Source: Cotesia glomerata (lineage: Eukaryota; Arthropoda; Insecta; Hymenoptera; Braconidae). From it: a DNA stretch of 64,000 bases. The notes under the pieces were generated by a model. It made no database searches. It saw only the letters and a list, made by a program, of their open reading frames with translations, and was not told where the DNA came from. A program made the position numbers and the translations under genes. This document shows, in pieces, positions 1 through 63,406 of the stretch. Position 1 is the stretch's first letter. Each line of letters begins with the position of its first letter. The DNA is taken from the NCBI RefSeq assembly GCF_020080835.1, contig NC_058161.1:20697603-20761602 (forward strand), in the 5' to 3' direction.

Positions 1-322
1 TTTCGGTACTTTTAATTGAAGAAAATTGTTGGTTAACTAATTAAGTTTATAAACATTATGGACCAAATTATATATTATGGACGAATAACTTAAAATTTAA
101 TCTTAAAGTTTTAATTTTGGGAATGGGACAGCCCAGGAGACTATTTCGATAGTTTACCAATTTATAGCAAAAAAACCAAAATTTATTTCATTTTAGTTTT
201 CAATGCTCCAAATAGAAATGTTTTTTAACTTTCGTAATAAATTTTTTTTAGTAACAAAATAAAAATTTTTCTAATTAAAAAATGCCTGGGACAGCAAAAA
301 ACATCCGTACAGAGAATCACAC
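1..322 (+). mobile_element. Family A TIR element, truncated by the window edge
   Basis: Matches the right third of the other family A copies (24545-25454, 31941-32863), including GAATGGGACAGCCCAGG and the right terminus ACATCCGTACAGAGAATCAC. It directly abuts a family B right arm at about 323. Confidence 0.85.
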
Positions 323-480
323 ATATAAAAATATAAAATATATGAAAAATTGATGTGGGTACTCAAATGAAAGGTCTCGATGAGTGTAACATTGGGATGA
401 GCTTATATCTTCAAAAATGTCAATACTTCACGAGATACAGGGTCATTTCTTAATTATAGAGCATTTTCCATGAAAATACA
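323..480. repeat. Family B hairpin array, right half-unit
   Basis: Right arm GTGGGTACTCAAATGAAAGG to GAGCTTATATCT, followed by the spacer GATACAGGGTCATTTCTTAATTAT. The left arm would lie beyond the family A insertion or outside the window. Confidence 0.8.
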
Positions 481-1320
481 CAACTTTAGATCTCGAATTT
501 TCCAACGATACCAAATTTCACCATAAAAACCCATTTTATCATATAAATACACTGGCCAAAAAATTTAGCTTATTCTCTTAATAACATAGATTACACCGAT
601 GAAAACCGTAAATCGGTTTGATAGCCAAAAATAAAAAGTAAAAAAGTAAACTTTACCAAAAAGGCCTGCAGACACGTATAATAAGGTATAAATTGTATCT
701 GAACACGTGACAGGACGTGACCTCAAATAGTTATTTGAGGTCGCACGTGATAATTCAACATGACCGGAATTCGCTTGAATATCGCTTGAGTCAGTGGTTC
801 TGGCTCTTTCTCAGACGTTTCTGTATGCGTTAACGCACTATTTGTCTCTACTTCGAGTAATCCTTCCAGTGATCCTCTTATAACATTACACATTTACACA
901 TTAACATTGAAAGTATCGTAAGCACATAACTACCAAGATAGTTGGTGCCTCGTATTTGTGCTCGACTCGGTTGACCGAGAAAACAAACGCCGAACCAAAA
1001 GAGCCGCAACCGTTATATGAAGCGATAAGCACATCTACTACCAGTAGCAGCAGAACACGCGGTCATCGTGCGAAAATACAACTGGACATAAATTCGATTC
1101 GATCCAACAAAAGATTGTTTCTCATCCAGCAACCAGCTAGCTGGTTGCTACCAGTTACCCAATTTTCATAAGATTTATCACCAACCTCATATTCTCAACA
1201 ATCCCAAGGATTCCATCAGAAATTCTTCTTATTCTTATTTCCAATTTCCATCTTCAATCTTCAATTCTCCATTTCTAACTTGCTCCTTGTATGAGCATAA
1301 ATTTACAAAATAAAAAGCAC
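323..1320. other. Flanking region, no gene recognised
   Basis: After the family B fragment the sequence includes a hairpin GACCTCAAATAGTTATTTGA(GGTC) near 719. It also has a short open stretch (about 956-1171) that lacks an ATG and shows no domain. Nothing else is recognised. Confidence 0.4.
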
Positions 1321-1750
1321 TAAAGGGGCATTCCATAGTGATTGGTGGGACATTTGACTCTGGAATTCCATTAATTATAAATAATTATGTGACTGAAACT
1401 TATACCATAGTAAAATTTTATCTTATAATATAGAATAATAACTAATTAACAATGTCTTTTTGTCAAAAACCTCGATTACTTTTTAAATTTCACGTAATTA
1501 ACATTTGACTGAATGTGACTGGTGGGACTAAGAACAAATCCTTTTCTCTTACCAATGTATACTTAAAGTCCAATTTCAGTTTGACCATTAAACTTTTAAA
1601 AAATACTTCCCTCTCAATAACAAAATTTATCCTACAAACATTTAATATTATGAAGAATTAGACTGATTACCTACGTAGAAACAATTAAAAAAATTTGTTT
1701 TTATTGTGACTGGTGGGACAGGAATTTGTAACTGGTGGGATAAGTACAAA
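1320..1750 (+). repeat. Region with dispersed CTGGTGGGAC repeats
   Basis: GTGATTGGTGGGAC, GTGACTGGTGGGAC (twice) and GTAACTGGTGGGAT recur at about 1335, 1517, 1705 and 1729 in otherwise AT-rich sequence. Not similar elsewhere to family A, but it has a comparable motif layout. Confidence 0.5.
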
Positions 1751-1987
1751 ATGTCTACATAAAGTTGTTTATTAAAAAGACTTTTATATTATTTCAACCT
1801 CAGAAACATTATTGTTTATTTATTTAACTATAAATTATTTAGGATAATTAGAAAAAAACTAATTAAAAAACACAATTAAAGGATTTAGCATGCTGACAAC
1901 ACGATCTTGATAAACTTAGGTGTTAATTAATAACGAACATAAACAAAATTATTTCTTAAAACTATAATAATAAATATGTTAGTTAAT

Positions 1988-2139
1988 AACAAACATAAAA
2001 TGAATTCGTTCTTAAAACTATTGAAACAACATTTGACCCGGATACAAGTTAGTACGGCTGAAAAGTTACTAGGAGAAAAAAATCGATTTTCTTATTGATT
2101 AAAAAAAATTTTCTTTACAAATTAGTAAAATATAAGCTT
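1988..2139 (+). repeat. Direct duplication flanking family F copy 1 (left)
   Basis: Matches 3064-3212, including ATTTGACCCGGATACAAGTT and ACAAATTAGTAAAATATAA, with several substitutions and small indels. Confidence 0.85.
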
Positions 2140-2216
2140 TTAATGAGGTATTCTATAGGAATTTCTATAGGAATCTACATCGGAAGTATGGATTCTTATA
2201 GTGAATTTGAATCATT

Positions 2217-3035
2217 TATTCGAGAAACCCCTTAAGTCAGTGACTTATAGGGTTTTTCGAATAAACATTCAATTTCAAAATTCAAAAAATAAATTTCTTT
2301 TTGTTTTTTCTTTTTCAAAAAAATTTCTTCTGAGTAGAAAAATTCATTTCAATGCAAAATACTTCAATTTTAATCATTTTTGCAGTATGGGTTTGAAAAA
2401 ATTAAATTAAATTATTGTTTTACTGTTTGATGTGATTTCACTGACTTTAATTTAAAAATAATTGATTATTAGATAATTAGAAACTAAATTTACTGTTAAA
2501 TAATTGAATTTTAATGAGTTTTACAATACTCGCTTGATGGATTAAAATTAAAAATATGTTATTTTATAGTTGACTCTGATTTAACTGATTTAAATTCTGA
2601 AATTAATGATAACCAAATAAAAATATATTATATTTACTGATAAATATTTTGATTTTAATAATTTTTGCAATTTTACTTTCATAAAGTTAGATTGTGATAA
2701 ATTAAAATTTTGTTTTATTGTTGACTCTCAGTTGACTAATTTGAAATTAAAAATAGATGATTTATTATAATTTTCGTTAATTGTAGTTCCAATAATTTTA
2801 TAAATATAATAAATAATTGACGGAGAAAAATAAATAAATTAATGATTTTATCACTATTTTTTTCGTTTTGATGAGAAACCCCATAAGTCAATCAACTTCA
2901 AATCATTATTATGAATAGTAGTAATTAACAATTAAATTTTTTCATGCTCAAATATTTTTTCGGGATACTAACATTATTATTATCCGGGAAAAATATTTTT
3001 TGCTCCTGAAAAATTTAGTATTTTTGATTTATGGT
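2217..3035 (+). mobile_element. Family F repeat, copy 1
   Basis: About 820 bp closely matching 53023-53885. It starts with a hairpin in which AAGTCAGTGACTTATAGGG pairs with AAACCCCTTAAGTCA-type sequence, and carries a second AGAAACCCCATAAGTCAAT near 2875. It has no credible ORF and its superfamily is unknown. Confidence 0.82.
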
Positions 3036-3063
3036 GTTTTTCAAATAAACGATTCAGTTATTT

Positions 3064-3212
3064 ACAAACATAAAATGAATTTGTTCTAAAACTATTAAAA
3101 CATCATTTGACCCGGATACAAGTTAGTACGGCTGAAAAAATACTAGAAGAGAAAAATCGATTTTCTTATTTAAAAAAAAATTTCTTTACAAATTAGTAAA
3201 ATATAAAGTTTT
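3064..3212 (+). repeat. Direct duplication flanking family F copy 1 (right)
   Basis: Right-hand member of the pair with 1988-2139. It lies just after family F ends. Confidence 0.85.
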
Positions 3213-3214
3213 AC

Positions 3215-3552
3215 TAATAAATTAGAAAAGTTTTTAAATTTTAGTCCCTAGTATAAGTGAGCTCTAAAAACCGGTTAATTTTATTTAAGCTTCTTATTGA
3301 GTCGCGTGGCACGAAATACCGTAATGTACTGTAAACCAGGGCTGAGAAGCGGAGCGATATCACCATAAACAAACATTTATCGTCGAAGTGAAATTAATTA
3401 TGGAGATTACCGCGTGAACAAGACAGCCACCGTGTACCCACTGAGTATAAGGTCTTTGGTGATGTTGCTGTTGGTTCCATCCTCAAGTCTTCCAACAATT
3501 ATTAAAGTATAAGCTCAATCTTTGTTTTAAATAAAACACCAACACCAACACC

Positions 3553-3585
<33 letters not shown>

Positions 3586-4300
3586 AGCAACAACAACTTT
3601 TACCCAAGAAAGTTCCGAGTGTATATGACCTGGGTGATTAACGGCAAATCTGCCGATTCGTTCAATTAGCGATTAAACGACACGAGGTCAGCCAGTCCAA
3701 GTGCCCTCGGTCTCTGGTCTCTATGGCATTTAAGATGTCGGCCGGTCGTAAATCCTCACTCTTTAAATTCTTCTACCACTGGGAACTTTACAACGTAACT
3801 TGCACACAGATTTAACTCCTCAAGTACTCAGTCTCAGTCTCTAGGATTTAGTGTCGCTGATAGGGCCATTCCAGAAGGAAATTTTACCTCCGACCATTCA
3901 GAATGGAAAATGCAGTAACCGTTATTGGTAGCAGCCTCGGTGACGGGATCTTAAAACCAGGCACCTGGTGTCAATGTGAAGGTTGTCTTATTCATCTGAT
4001 CTTTTAAGGTTGACATTTCACGCTAATTTACAGTTCTTTATTTAGTAGATTTCATAGAAATCTAACTGCATTGGTCCTCATCACGGAACTTTTGGAAAAT
4101 TTTGCTATATTTAGACTCAGTCAAGCGGATTCAGAAAATGCATATGGTTCAAAATTTTATATATCTATGTGTATATCTACGATATAACCGGCCTTGTCTC
4201 TTCTCTAACTCCCGCAATTCTATACGGATCTCAATAAAACGTAACATACTCATTCTTAGGACGACTTTCGAGGTTAAGTTCAAAGATCAGCCAAATCGGT
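3215..4300. other. Non-coding region with CAA microsatellite
   Basis: A (CAA)n tract spans about 3535-3600. The remainder looks like ordinary, less AT-rich sequence without a supported gene. Confidence 0.5.
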
Positions 4301-5330
4301 CGATTAGTTTAGAAATGAGAGCAAAAAATATTCAAAAATCGGAAAAATTTTCACTTTTACCGTATTTCCGTGCAATATTAATTAAACGCGATATCACATT
4401 TAATTTCTGTAAATTGCATCTGAAAGCTTATTTAACAAGCTTTAATTAGCATACTTATCTATTTTTCTAAATTAAATAGTTTAGGAATGACAGAAATTCA
4501 AAAATTTTTGAAAATCACAAAAATTTTCACTTTTACCGTATTTTAGTGCAATAACAATTGAACGCGATATCCTATCAAATTTCTGAAAGCTTATTAAGTA
4601 AGCTTTAATTTGCATACTTATATATTTTTCTTAATTAAATAATTTAGGAATGACAGAAATTTAAATTTTCAAAAATTTCCAACATTTGGAACTCTGACTG
4701 TTTCTTTGCAAAATAACTATTGAATGCAATAACTTGTAAAATTTTTGTAAATAGCATCTGAATGTTTATTTAATAAGCTTTAATTTACATAATTATCTAT
4801 ATTTCTAAATTTAATAGTTTAGGAATGAAAGCAATTCAAAAATTTTCAAAAATCGTTAAAATTTTCACTTTTACCGTATTTCCGTGCAATAACAATTAAA
4901 CGCGATATCATATTTAATTTTTGTAAATTCCATCTGAAAGCTTATTTGATAAGCTTTAATTTGCATACTTATCTATTTTTCTAAATTGAATAGTTTAGGA
5001 ATTACAGAAATTCAAAAATTTTTGAAAATCACAAAAATTTTCACTTTTACCGTATTTCAGTGCAATAACAATTGAACGCGATATCCTATCAAATTTCTGT
5101 AAATTCCATCTGAAAGCTTATTAATTAAACTTTAATTTGCATACTTATATATTTTTCTTAATTAAATAGTTTAGGAATGACAGAAATTTAAATTCTTAAA
5201 AATCCTCAAAATTTGGAACTTTGACTGTTTATTTGCAAAATAACTATTGAATGCTATAACTTGTAAAATTTTTGTAAATTCCATCTGAACGCTTATTAAA
5301 TAAACTTTAATTTGCATACCTTACCATTAG
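4300..5330 (+). repeat. Satellite array, ~175-bp monomers in a three-monomer higher-order repeat
   Basis: Monomer landmarks (TTCACTTTTACCGTATTT or GAACT(C/T)TGACTGTTT) occur at about 4349, 4528, 4692, 4865, 5040 and 5218. Monomers 1/4, 2/5 and 3/6 match one another better than their neighbours do. For example, 2 and 5 share GAAAATCACAAAAATTTTCA, and 3 and 6 share TGCAAAATAACTATTGAATG. The higher-order period is about 515 bp. Confidence 0.88.
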
Positions 5331-5670
5331 TCTAGATCAAAAATGACCTAGATTAACATTTACATTATTCTTTTCTAAATTTCCAGCTAATGTCGGTCCT
5401 CTTTTTCTGTTTATTAATGACGACCCACCTGAGCTCTACGGTACTATACTAAACTACTATCGAATCCTATGTAAACAGGTACCTGTTGTCAAGGGACCAT
5501 AATAGGGTCTTGAGTGGTGTAAGCATGTTATTACTACCTGCTGACAAATTTGGGGCTTACCTTTACTTTGTAACCGGTGTTTATTGATGTTTATATTAGG
5601 AGAGTGACTTAATATATTTTTTTTTGTTAATTGGACAACGTTACAGCCTTTTTATCTGAAAGTAGCTGTT

Positions 5671-5806
5671 ACAGTCGACGCTCTCTGTATTTGACCACAT
5701 TCTTCCTCTGTATTTGACGATTTTACACAGCTCTTATGGACAAGGACGAGTCAAATACAGAGAATGGTCCTGTACGGGTGAGTCAAATACAGAGAGCGTT
5801 GACTGT
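5671..5806. mobile_element. Short MITE-like inverted repeat (136 bp)
   Basis: 25-bp termini ACAGTCGACGCTCTCTGTAT... and its complement differ at one position. Internal CTCTGTATTTGAC and GTCAAATACAGAG form a second, nested inverted pair. A poly(A) run (5815-5843) follows 8 bp after. Confidence 0.8.
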
Positions 5807-5814
5807 ACGCTTAC

Positions 5815-5846
<32 letters not shown>

Positions 5847-6214
5847 GTTCAATTCATAATTCTTAAGTAGTTTCAATGATTCGATATAAAATGTCTACGT
5901 CTCTATAAAAATATTTTGTAACGTATAATTTGCGATTTATAAGAAATTCATACAAATCCTCGGAATTAACTGACGTCCTTGAGAGTTTTGGCTAACGCTT
6001 GAGGTCAAAAACCTCTCAACGATTTATGAGTGTTTCTATATAAACTTTTGCCTCGTCACTCGATATAAATGCAACCAATCACTCGAGTATTTTATAAAAA
6101 TTCATGGAATGTAAAAAACTTTAAGCAATTATTTATAAAAATTTTAACTGATAAAAAAATTAAAAAGAATCATATTTTTAAGAGTTTTTCTGAACGATAT
6201 CTTTAGTTAAAGAT

Positions 6215-6890
6215 TACCCGAGTCGAAATTTAAGTCGTAGATTCAACGTATTGAACGTAAAAAACGTTAGTTGAACGTAACAAACGTTCAAATTGTAAAC
6301 TCATCGTTTTGAACGCTTAAAACGTCAGTTTAATGTATTGGACGTAAAAAATATAGATTCAAAATTTTCAAAAAAGAATAAATTCAACTGTTTTAAAAAA
6401 AAATATATGATCCATAGTAAAAAATCAAAAGTTACAAAGATCGTTATTCACATACTCAAAATTATCTTTCTAGTTGATCATTTGGCGTCTGATAGACTTT
6501 TTTTAAAAGAAAAATGAGCTTGACAGCTTCTAAGGCCAAATTTTCTAGCTGTGAAAGTACCCAAAGATACTCCAAGTACCACTGATTCTTAATTAAACAC
6601 TTGGTAGTCTTATTAAACAGCCATATACCTTCGAAAAAAAACATTTTGGAAACCATTCCACAAATAAAAAATTCGGACTAAGTATTTTTATCAGATGGTA
6701 GAATTTAAACCAAAAAACTGAAATTCTGCCCAGCAGAATTAAAAAAACTATCTTTCATATAAAAGTATCTAGTTATCTGAATAGTTTTGATATTACTTAT
6801 TTTCACTCCTTATTGGTTTGAACGTTTTTGACGTTCAAATAACGATTTTAGCGTCCAATACGTTGAACTTACCTTTTCAGGTTTACTGAT
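6215..6890. mobile_element. Family E TIR element, copy 1
   Basis: Termini are rich in GAACGT/AACGTT. The left end is GTCGTAGATTCAACGTATTG and the right end has CCAATACGTTGAACTTACC. The interior matches copies at 10672 and 27445. It includes a 64-codon minus-strand open frame at 6462-6656. Confidence 0.85.
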
Positions 6891-6959
6891 AAAAAAATTA
6901 AGAACAAGAATCATATTTTCAAAAATTTTTCTGAATAATATCTTCAGTTAAAGATAAGT

Positions 6960-8580
6960 GATCCTGAATTAGGTCACTTTTTTATCACCGAACATTTAAA
7001 ATGATAAATTAATTTACACGGAAGGAATTAACAGTTACTTAGTAGGACATTTTGATAACTTTGTCTATAAATTTATTAATCCAGGGCACTAGCAGTAATT
7101 ACCTGTTTGTATTTAAATAACCTTAGCAATAAGATAAAATTGCGTGAGAATATGGCAAGTGACAAACAAGAGGCGATTACAACTCCTGACTAATCTCCGA
7201 GACTAACATCTTAAAAAAAAAAAGAGAGTATCTCAACAATTCGCTTGATAAAAATAACTAAGAGCTTAGGAACTTAGTACAGGGCACGTTGTTCACACGC
7301 AAATAAGTTGCTTATATTCTTTTATCACAGAAGATAACCCTGGTTCTCTTATCAGAGTATTAAACGTTCTGCTCAGCATTAAACTAACCCAACTCGACTG
7401 GACTCGTTGGCGAGCTCTCAGGAATGCCATAAACGATACCAGATGAGGTAAATAATTGCTATTCCTAAACATTCAACGGCCTAGATATCAGCTTGATTAT
7501 TATACATGCAAGATTATTTTAAATGTTACACATAAATTCAATAATAATAATAATCTGAGCTGGTTAGCTCTTAAGAGATTCGCGACACGCTCTGTCTCAT
7601 CTAAAATGTCCAACCGAATGGCAAACAGCGTAGAAGGATTTTCTCTCGTCGTTCATCCGTCACTTTTTATGATAGCAGCATCAACATTAAAGATACCCGT
7701 TGGTTGATATGCTGGTTATACTACTATCCACTATCCAGTGTCCATCCTGGTTCGTCCTGCTCTTACTTTTATCCCAAGTGTTGGTTGAATAGTAGATAGA
7801 TTCTTAATAAACACAGCGACATCCAACATCTAGCTGTGGCAATGTGCTCCATAGGAATGCACGCCCGTAATTATTATTTATCCGCGTCGGATCATCCACT
7901 CCTTTGGGTTTAAAGCTCTCTATGCTTGGCTTTACCTTGAATCCGATCTTTGTATGCGCACCAACATCGCAATAACTTGCACGCCTGCGTAATGACGGAC
8001 TGTCATTCTCCGCGTATCTTTCCGGCAAAGATTCTTGCACGAGATCTTTCCTTTCCAGCATCTACCATCTACATCATTATCATTATCATCATCATCATCA
8101 TCATCATAATCAGGATCTGCTTTTTTAATACAGATCTCACTGTGTGTGATCTATAACTACATTGAAATTATTCTTACCGTTAAAAATTTTTATTATTATT
8201 TGGATTATTCATTTTTAATTCGTATGTTTATTCCTTGTGTCTTTGGTAATAACTTTAATCCGGCAAGCGGTTCTTCTTAATTGGGTAGTGTTGGAAAAAA
8301 AAACCCCTGAGGTAATTAATTTGAACCAAAAAAAGGCCATTCGGCAGCCGAAATGGAAGTATATTTCATAATTAGTTGAAAAAAACTACTAGGATAGTAT
8401 TGAAAGAAAAAAAAAAAAATGAAAATTTTTGAATCCTTGCATTTCTAAATTGCTTTACCGATTAAGTTCATCTTCGAACTTGACTTTGGTATCTATCTGT
8501 AGAATAAGTATGTTAAGTTTGGAGGAGATCCGTTGCTAATTGTAGACACTATTGTCCTGACTCACGTTATATCCCATACA
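6960..8580. other. Non-coding region with ATC microsatellite
   Basis: (ATC)n at about 8070-8108. No gene is supported; short open stretches overlap on both strands without domains. Confidence 0.4.
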
Positions 8581-8586
8581 TATATA

Positions 8587-9487
8587 GGTGATTCTCTGTA
8601 AGGATGTTTTTTGCTGTCCCAGGTATTTTTTTATTAGAAAAATTGTTATTTTGTTACTAAAAAAAAATTTATTACAAAAGTTAAAAAACATTTCTATTTG
8701 GAGCATTGAAAACTAAAATGAAATAAATTTTGGTTTTTTTGCTATAAATTGGTAAACCACCAAAACAACAGTCCCCTGGGCTGTCCCATTCCCAAAATTA
8801 AAACTTTAAGATTAAATTTTAAGTTATTCGTCCATAATATATAATTTGGTCCATAATGTTTATAAACTTAATTAGTTAACTAACAATCTTCTTCAATAAA
8901 AAGTACCGAAAGTTAATTTGTTTCATTAAATTCATTAAACCAAAGTTTGTCCCAGGCATTTTAAGAACAGTCCCCTGCCAGAAGTTCAAAGCCAAAAAAA
9001 AATCCAGCGTGTTATTTTACCTTTTGTAAGGTTTATAAGGACCTAACTAGCCTTGAATTAATAACCATAGGGCTGTTAGCGCATTATCGGAATTTTATTT
9101 AGTGTCAAAGCACCGTTTGTGCTGGAAATATGTGTCTGGGCCACTTCAAAATTCAGTCCCCTGGCAACTATTTTGATTTATAATTTATTTATAAAATTCG
9201 ATCTATAAGTCTTAATATTATTCTAATTAATGTAAACGTTCATTGAGAACTCGAAAAGTTGAATGCATTGAAATAGTTTGCTTGATTTTTCTCAATTTGA
9301 TAAAAGAAAAACAGTCCCCTGTGATGTTATATGGCAAAAGATACACAAATATCGAAAAAGTAAAAATTAAATCGGCTGTTTATTTATTATGATTAAGCTG
9401 ATAGTTTTGTAGCCCTTGTTAATTTTTTTTCTAATAAAATCAAAAATAATTTGGTCGGACAATTTTGTACAGATTTAAGACGTCCTT
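8587..9487 (-). mobile_element. Family A TIR element, inverted copy
   Basis: The left end GGTGATTCTCTGTAAGGATG is the terminal inverted repeat. The copy runs to GACGTCCTT, where the other terminus is truncated and replaced by unrelated sequence. It has no ORF, and carries CAGTCCCCTG four times and TGTCCCAGG-type repeats. Non-autonomous element of unknown superfamily. Confidence 0.88.
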
Positions 9488-10079
9488 GGTCATGAGGTCC
9501 AATAATCAGATTTCTATGAAATCTACTAAAAAGGAAGCAAAATAAAACTCCTAGTTGGATTAATGACCAGCGTTTAATTCTACCCAGGAAAAGTGATAGA
9601 GTATAAGGGGGGGGGAGCATCCGAATAAGGAACTGAAAGTTGGTACTCTTAAAATATGTGCAGGAGCGTTATGGAATATTAACCTGGGGCTGGAAGCAAT
9701 CTAGCAATTAAAGTGGGAGGTGAATGGGAATGGGAAGGAGTTTAACTCAAAGCTCCAAGATCGAGTATGTTGAACATACCTGATACCAGGATGGGAGAAG
9801 GGAAACTCAGCTACGGGAAAAAATGATTGTAAGATTGTAAGTGGAGGTGGATGGTTGGATGGTTGGAGAGCTGGTAAAGAGTTTAAATGAGCTGAAGGTA
9901 AAAAGGGGGGAGAAGATGTATTCGCGCGATGAAAAAGCCAGGTTTTCAATGGTGTCGTACTTGTTCTTCTTTCTCCTGGCGATCGTGAGTCGTGCGTACC
10001 GTTTGTGTCCTCCTTAGGCCTCACGGCCTCCGCAGAAACCTCAGACGCGGTCGGTCGGTCGCTCGAGAAAGAACCACGC

Positions 10080-10276
10080 GGCCAGGTGCATATCCTTTAC
10101 AGGCCGATCCGCAACTTTAGTACTTAAACTCACTCGACAGTCAACAGGTAGATATTGTGCGAGCTACCGCCAACCTATTCAACAATTGTGTGTGTCGGTT
10201 TTATATTTTATATTTTATTTCGCGTGTGACTTAAGTGGTTTTACCTTTTGAATTCTCTTTCGACGTTATTGATAAG
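10080..10276 (+). other. Candidate 5' untranslated exon of the PAN/ZP gene
   Basis: A locally GC-rich block at about 10010-10200, unlike the surrounding AT-rich DNA, is followed by a donor-like GATAAG|GTAATT at 10277. It could be a promoter/5'UTR exon spliced over 1.4 kb to the acceptor at 11716. Only composition and splice-site resemblance support this; there is no open frame that needs it. Confidence 0.25.
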
Positions 10277-10671
10277 GTAATTCAATTCTTAGAGATTTTA
10301 TTTTAATTTATAGGATTTTTTTGCAAACCGGTAGCTTGCAAGAACCTTCGTGCCGCGTGGCAGTCTTGCATCATCACCACTAACGGGACAAAAATATATA
10401 TACGCCTTGGGATCGTTGGGGAACATCCGTTGGTTCGTGCGTGCAGCTAAAACTTAATACTGTTGTACTTTTTTGCCGTCCTTTGTACACCAAGCTCGTC
10501 CGGTTAATGGTAATTGGTTTCATTTTCAATAACATTTCAAAGCCAAGACTCTTCTGACCTTTTTGACCCGGGTCAAGGGAAAAAACGCTATGATTCTTGC
10601 GTGCTGCATATCATAATCAGTAAACAAAAAATCAGCCAGGTAGAATCGCAATTTTTTTGCTGTCTTCTTAA

Positions 10672-11258
10672 GTTGAAATTTAAATCGTAGATTCAACGTT
10701 AAAATTGTTATTTGAACGTCAAAAACGTTCAAACCTATAAGGAGTGAAAATAAGTAATATCAAAATTATTCAGATAACTAGATGCTTTTAAATGGAAGTA
10801 CGATAATGTTTTTTCAATTCTGCTAAGCAGAATTTCAGTTTTTTGGTTTAAATTCTATCATCCGATAAAAATACTTAGTCCGAATTTTTAACTTGTGGAA
10901 TAGTTTCCAAAATGTTTTATTACGAAGGTATATGGCTGTTTAATAAGACTACCAAGTTTTTAATTAAGAACCAGTGGTACTTGGAGTATCTTTGGGTACT
11001 TTCACTAGAAAATTTGGCCTTAGAAGCTATCAAGCTGATTTTTCTTTTAAAAAGAGTCTATCAGACGCCAAATGATCAACTAGAAAGATAATTTCGAGTA
11101 TGTGAATAACGATCTTTGTCCCTTTATATTTTTACTATGTCTCATATATTTTTTTTCTAAAACAGTTGAATTTATTCTCTTTTTTAATTTTGAATCTATA
11201 TTTTTTCCATCCACACATTGGAATTTACGATTTAAATTTCGACTCTTTTTTCATCATC
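10672..11258. mobile_element. Family E TIR element, copy 2 (opposite orientation)
   Basis: Begins GTTGAAATTTAAATCGTAGA and ends TTTACGATTTAAATTTCGAC, an inverted pair. The interior is the reverse complement of copy 1 with small indels. Confidence 0.87.
10912..11091 (+). other. Conserved short open frame in family E (59 codons), coding status unknown
   Basis: ATG to TAA, with product fragments such as EGIWLFNKTTKFLIKNQWYL and YQTPNDQLER. The equivalent frame in copy 1 (minus strand, 6462-6656) is open, and the one difference in length between the two is an in-frame loss of one Gln codon. In copy 3 the frame is open from EGIW onward but has one extra base in the preceding T run. I do not recognise the protein. 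Near-identity of the copies means openness alone does not prove coding. Confidence 0.35.
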
Positions 11259-11627
11259 TCTTGGTGTTTATAAACTAACCAAATATAAAGCCTGAAAGAT
11301 AGAGGAACGGCCCCGCATATATTTAACTAGCCACGTCTTTCCGCGTTTCCGAGTGTCAAGATAACGATGTGTACACTGAGCACCAACCAGAGTTAGAGTT
11401 AGAGTTAGAAGGGTACAAAGGCAACAACCGAGAATAGAAAAGAGATAGGAGAAAAAGGGATTGGGACGTGGATGCTGTGTGAGCTAAAAAAATTGTTAAG
11501 TTTAATCTCAACCAACGTACTAACGTCAGATGGTTTAGCGCTGCTGTAAAAAGGAGTACATGCTTTTCTTTTAAGTGAACAAACTACATATTTACACAAG
11601 CCCATGAATATATACAGCGAGCTTTGG

Positions 11628-11635
11628 TATAAAAA
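11628..11635 (+). promoter_or_regulatory. Candidate TATA box upstream of the PAN/ZP start codon
   Basis: TATAAAAA followed by a GC-rich stretch (CCGGCAGCGC) lies 120 bp upstream of the ATG. This would place transcription start near 11658 and give a short leader of about 90 nt. No clear initiator is visible, and an acceptor-like site at 11716 offers a spliced-leader alternative. Confidence 0.3.
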
Positions 11636-11747
11636 CCGGCAGCGCTAAAGTAGAAAAGACTAGAAACGAACGTCAAGATTTAATGCTTACACCTCGTTTA
11701 CTTTTGTTTGTTGGCAGGTTCCTTTGAAGCAGATAACTCGATTTGCA

Positions 11748-63406
<51,659 letters not shown>

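Noticed and set aside
956..1171. 71-codon open stretch preceded by leader-like sequence, considered as a BEL/Pao-type gag start
   Set aside because: It starts at TTG rather than ATG, is short and has no domain. No matching LTR was found in the window.
4102..4449. 115-codon open frame
   Set aside because: It runs into the satellite array, is low complexity and shows no domain; chance frame.
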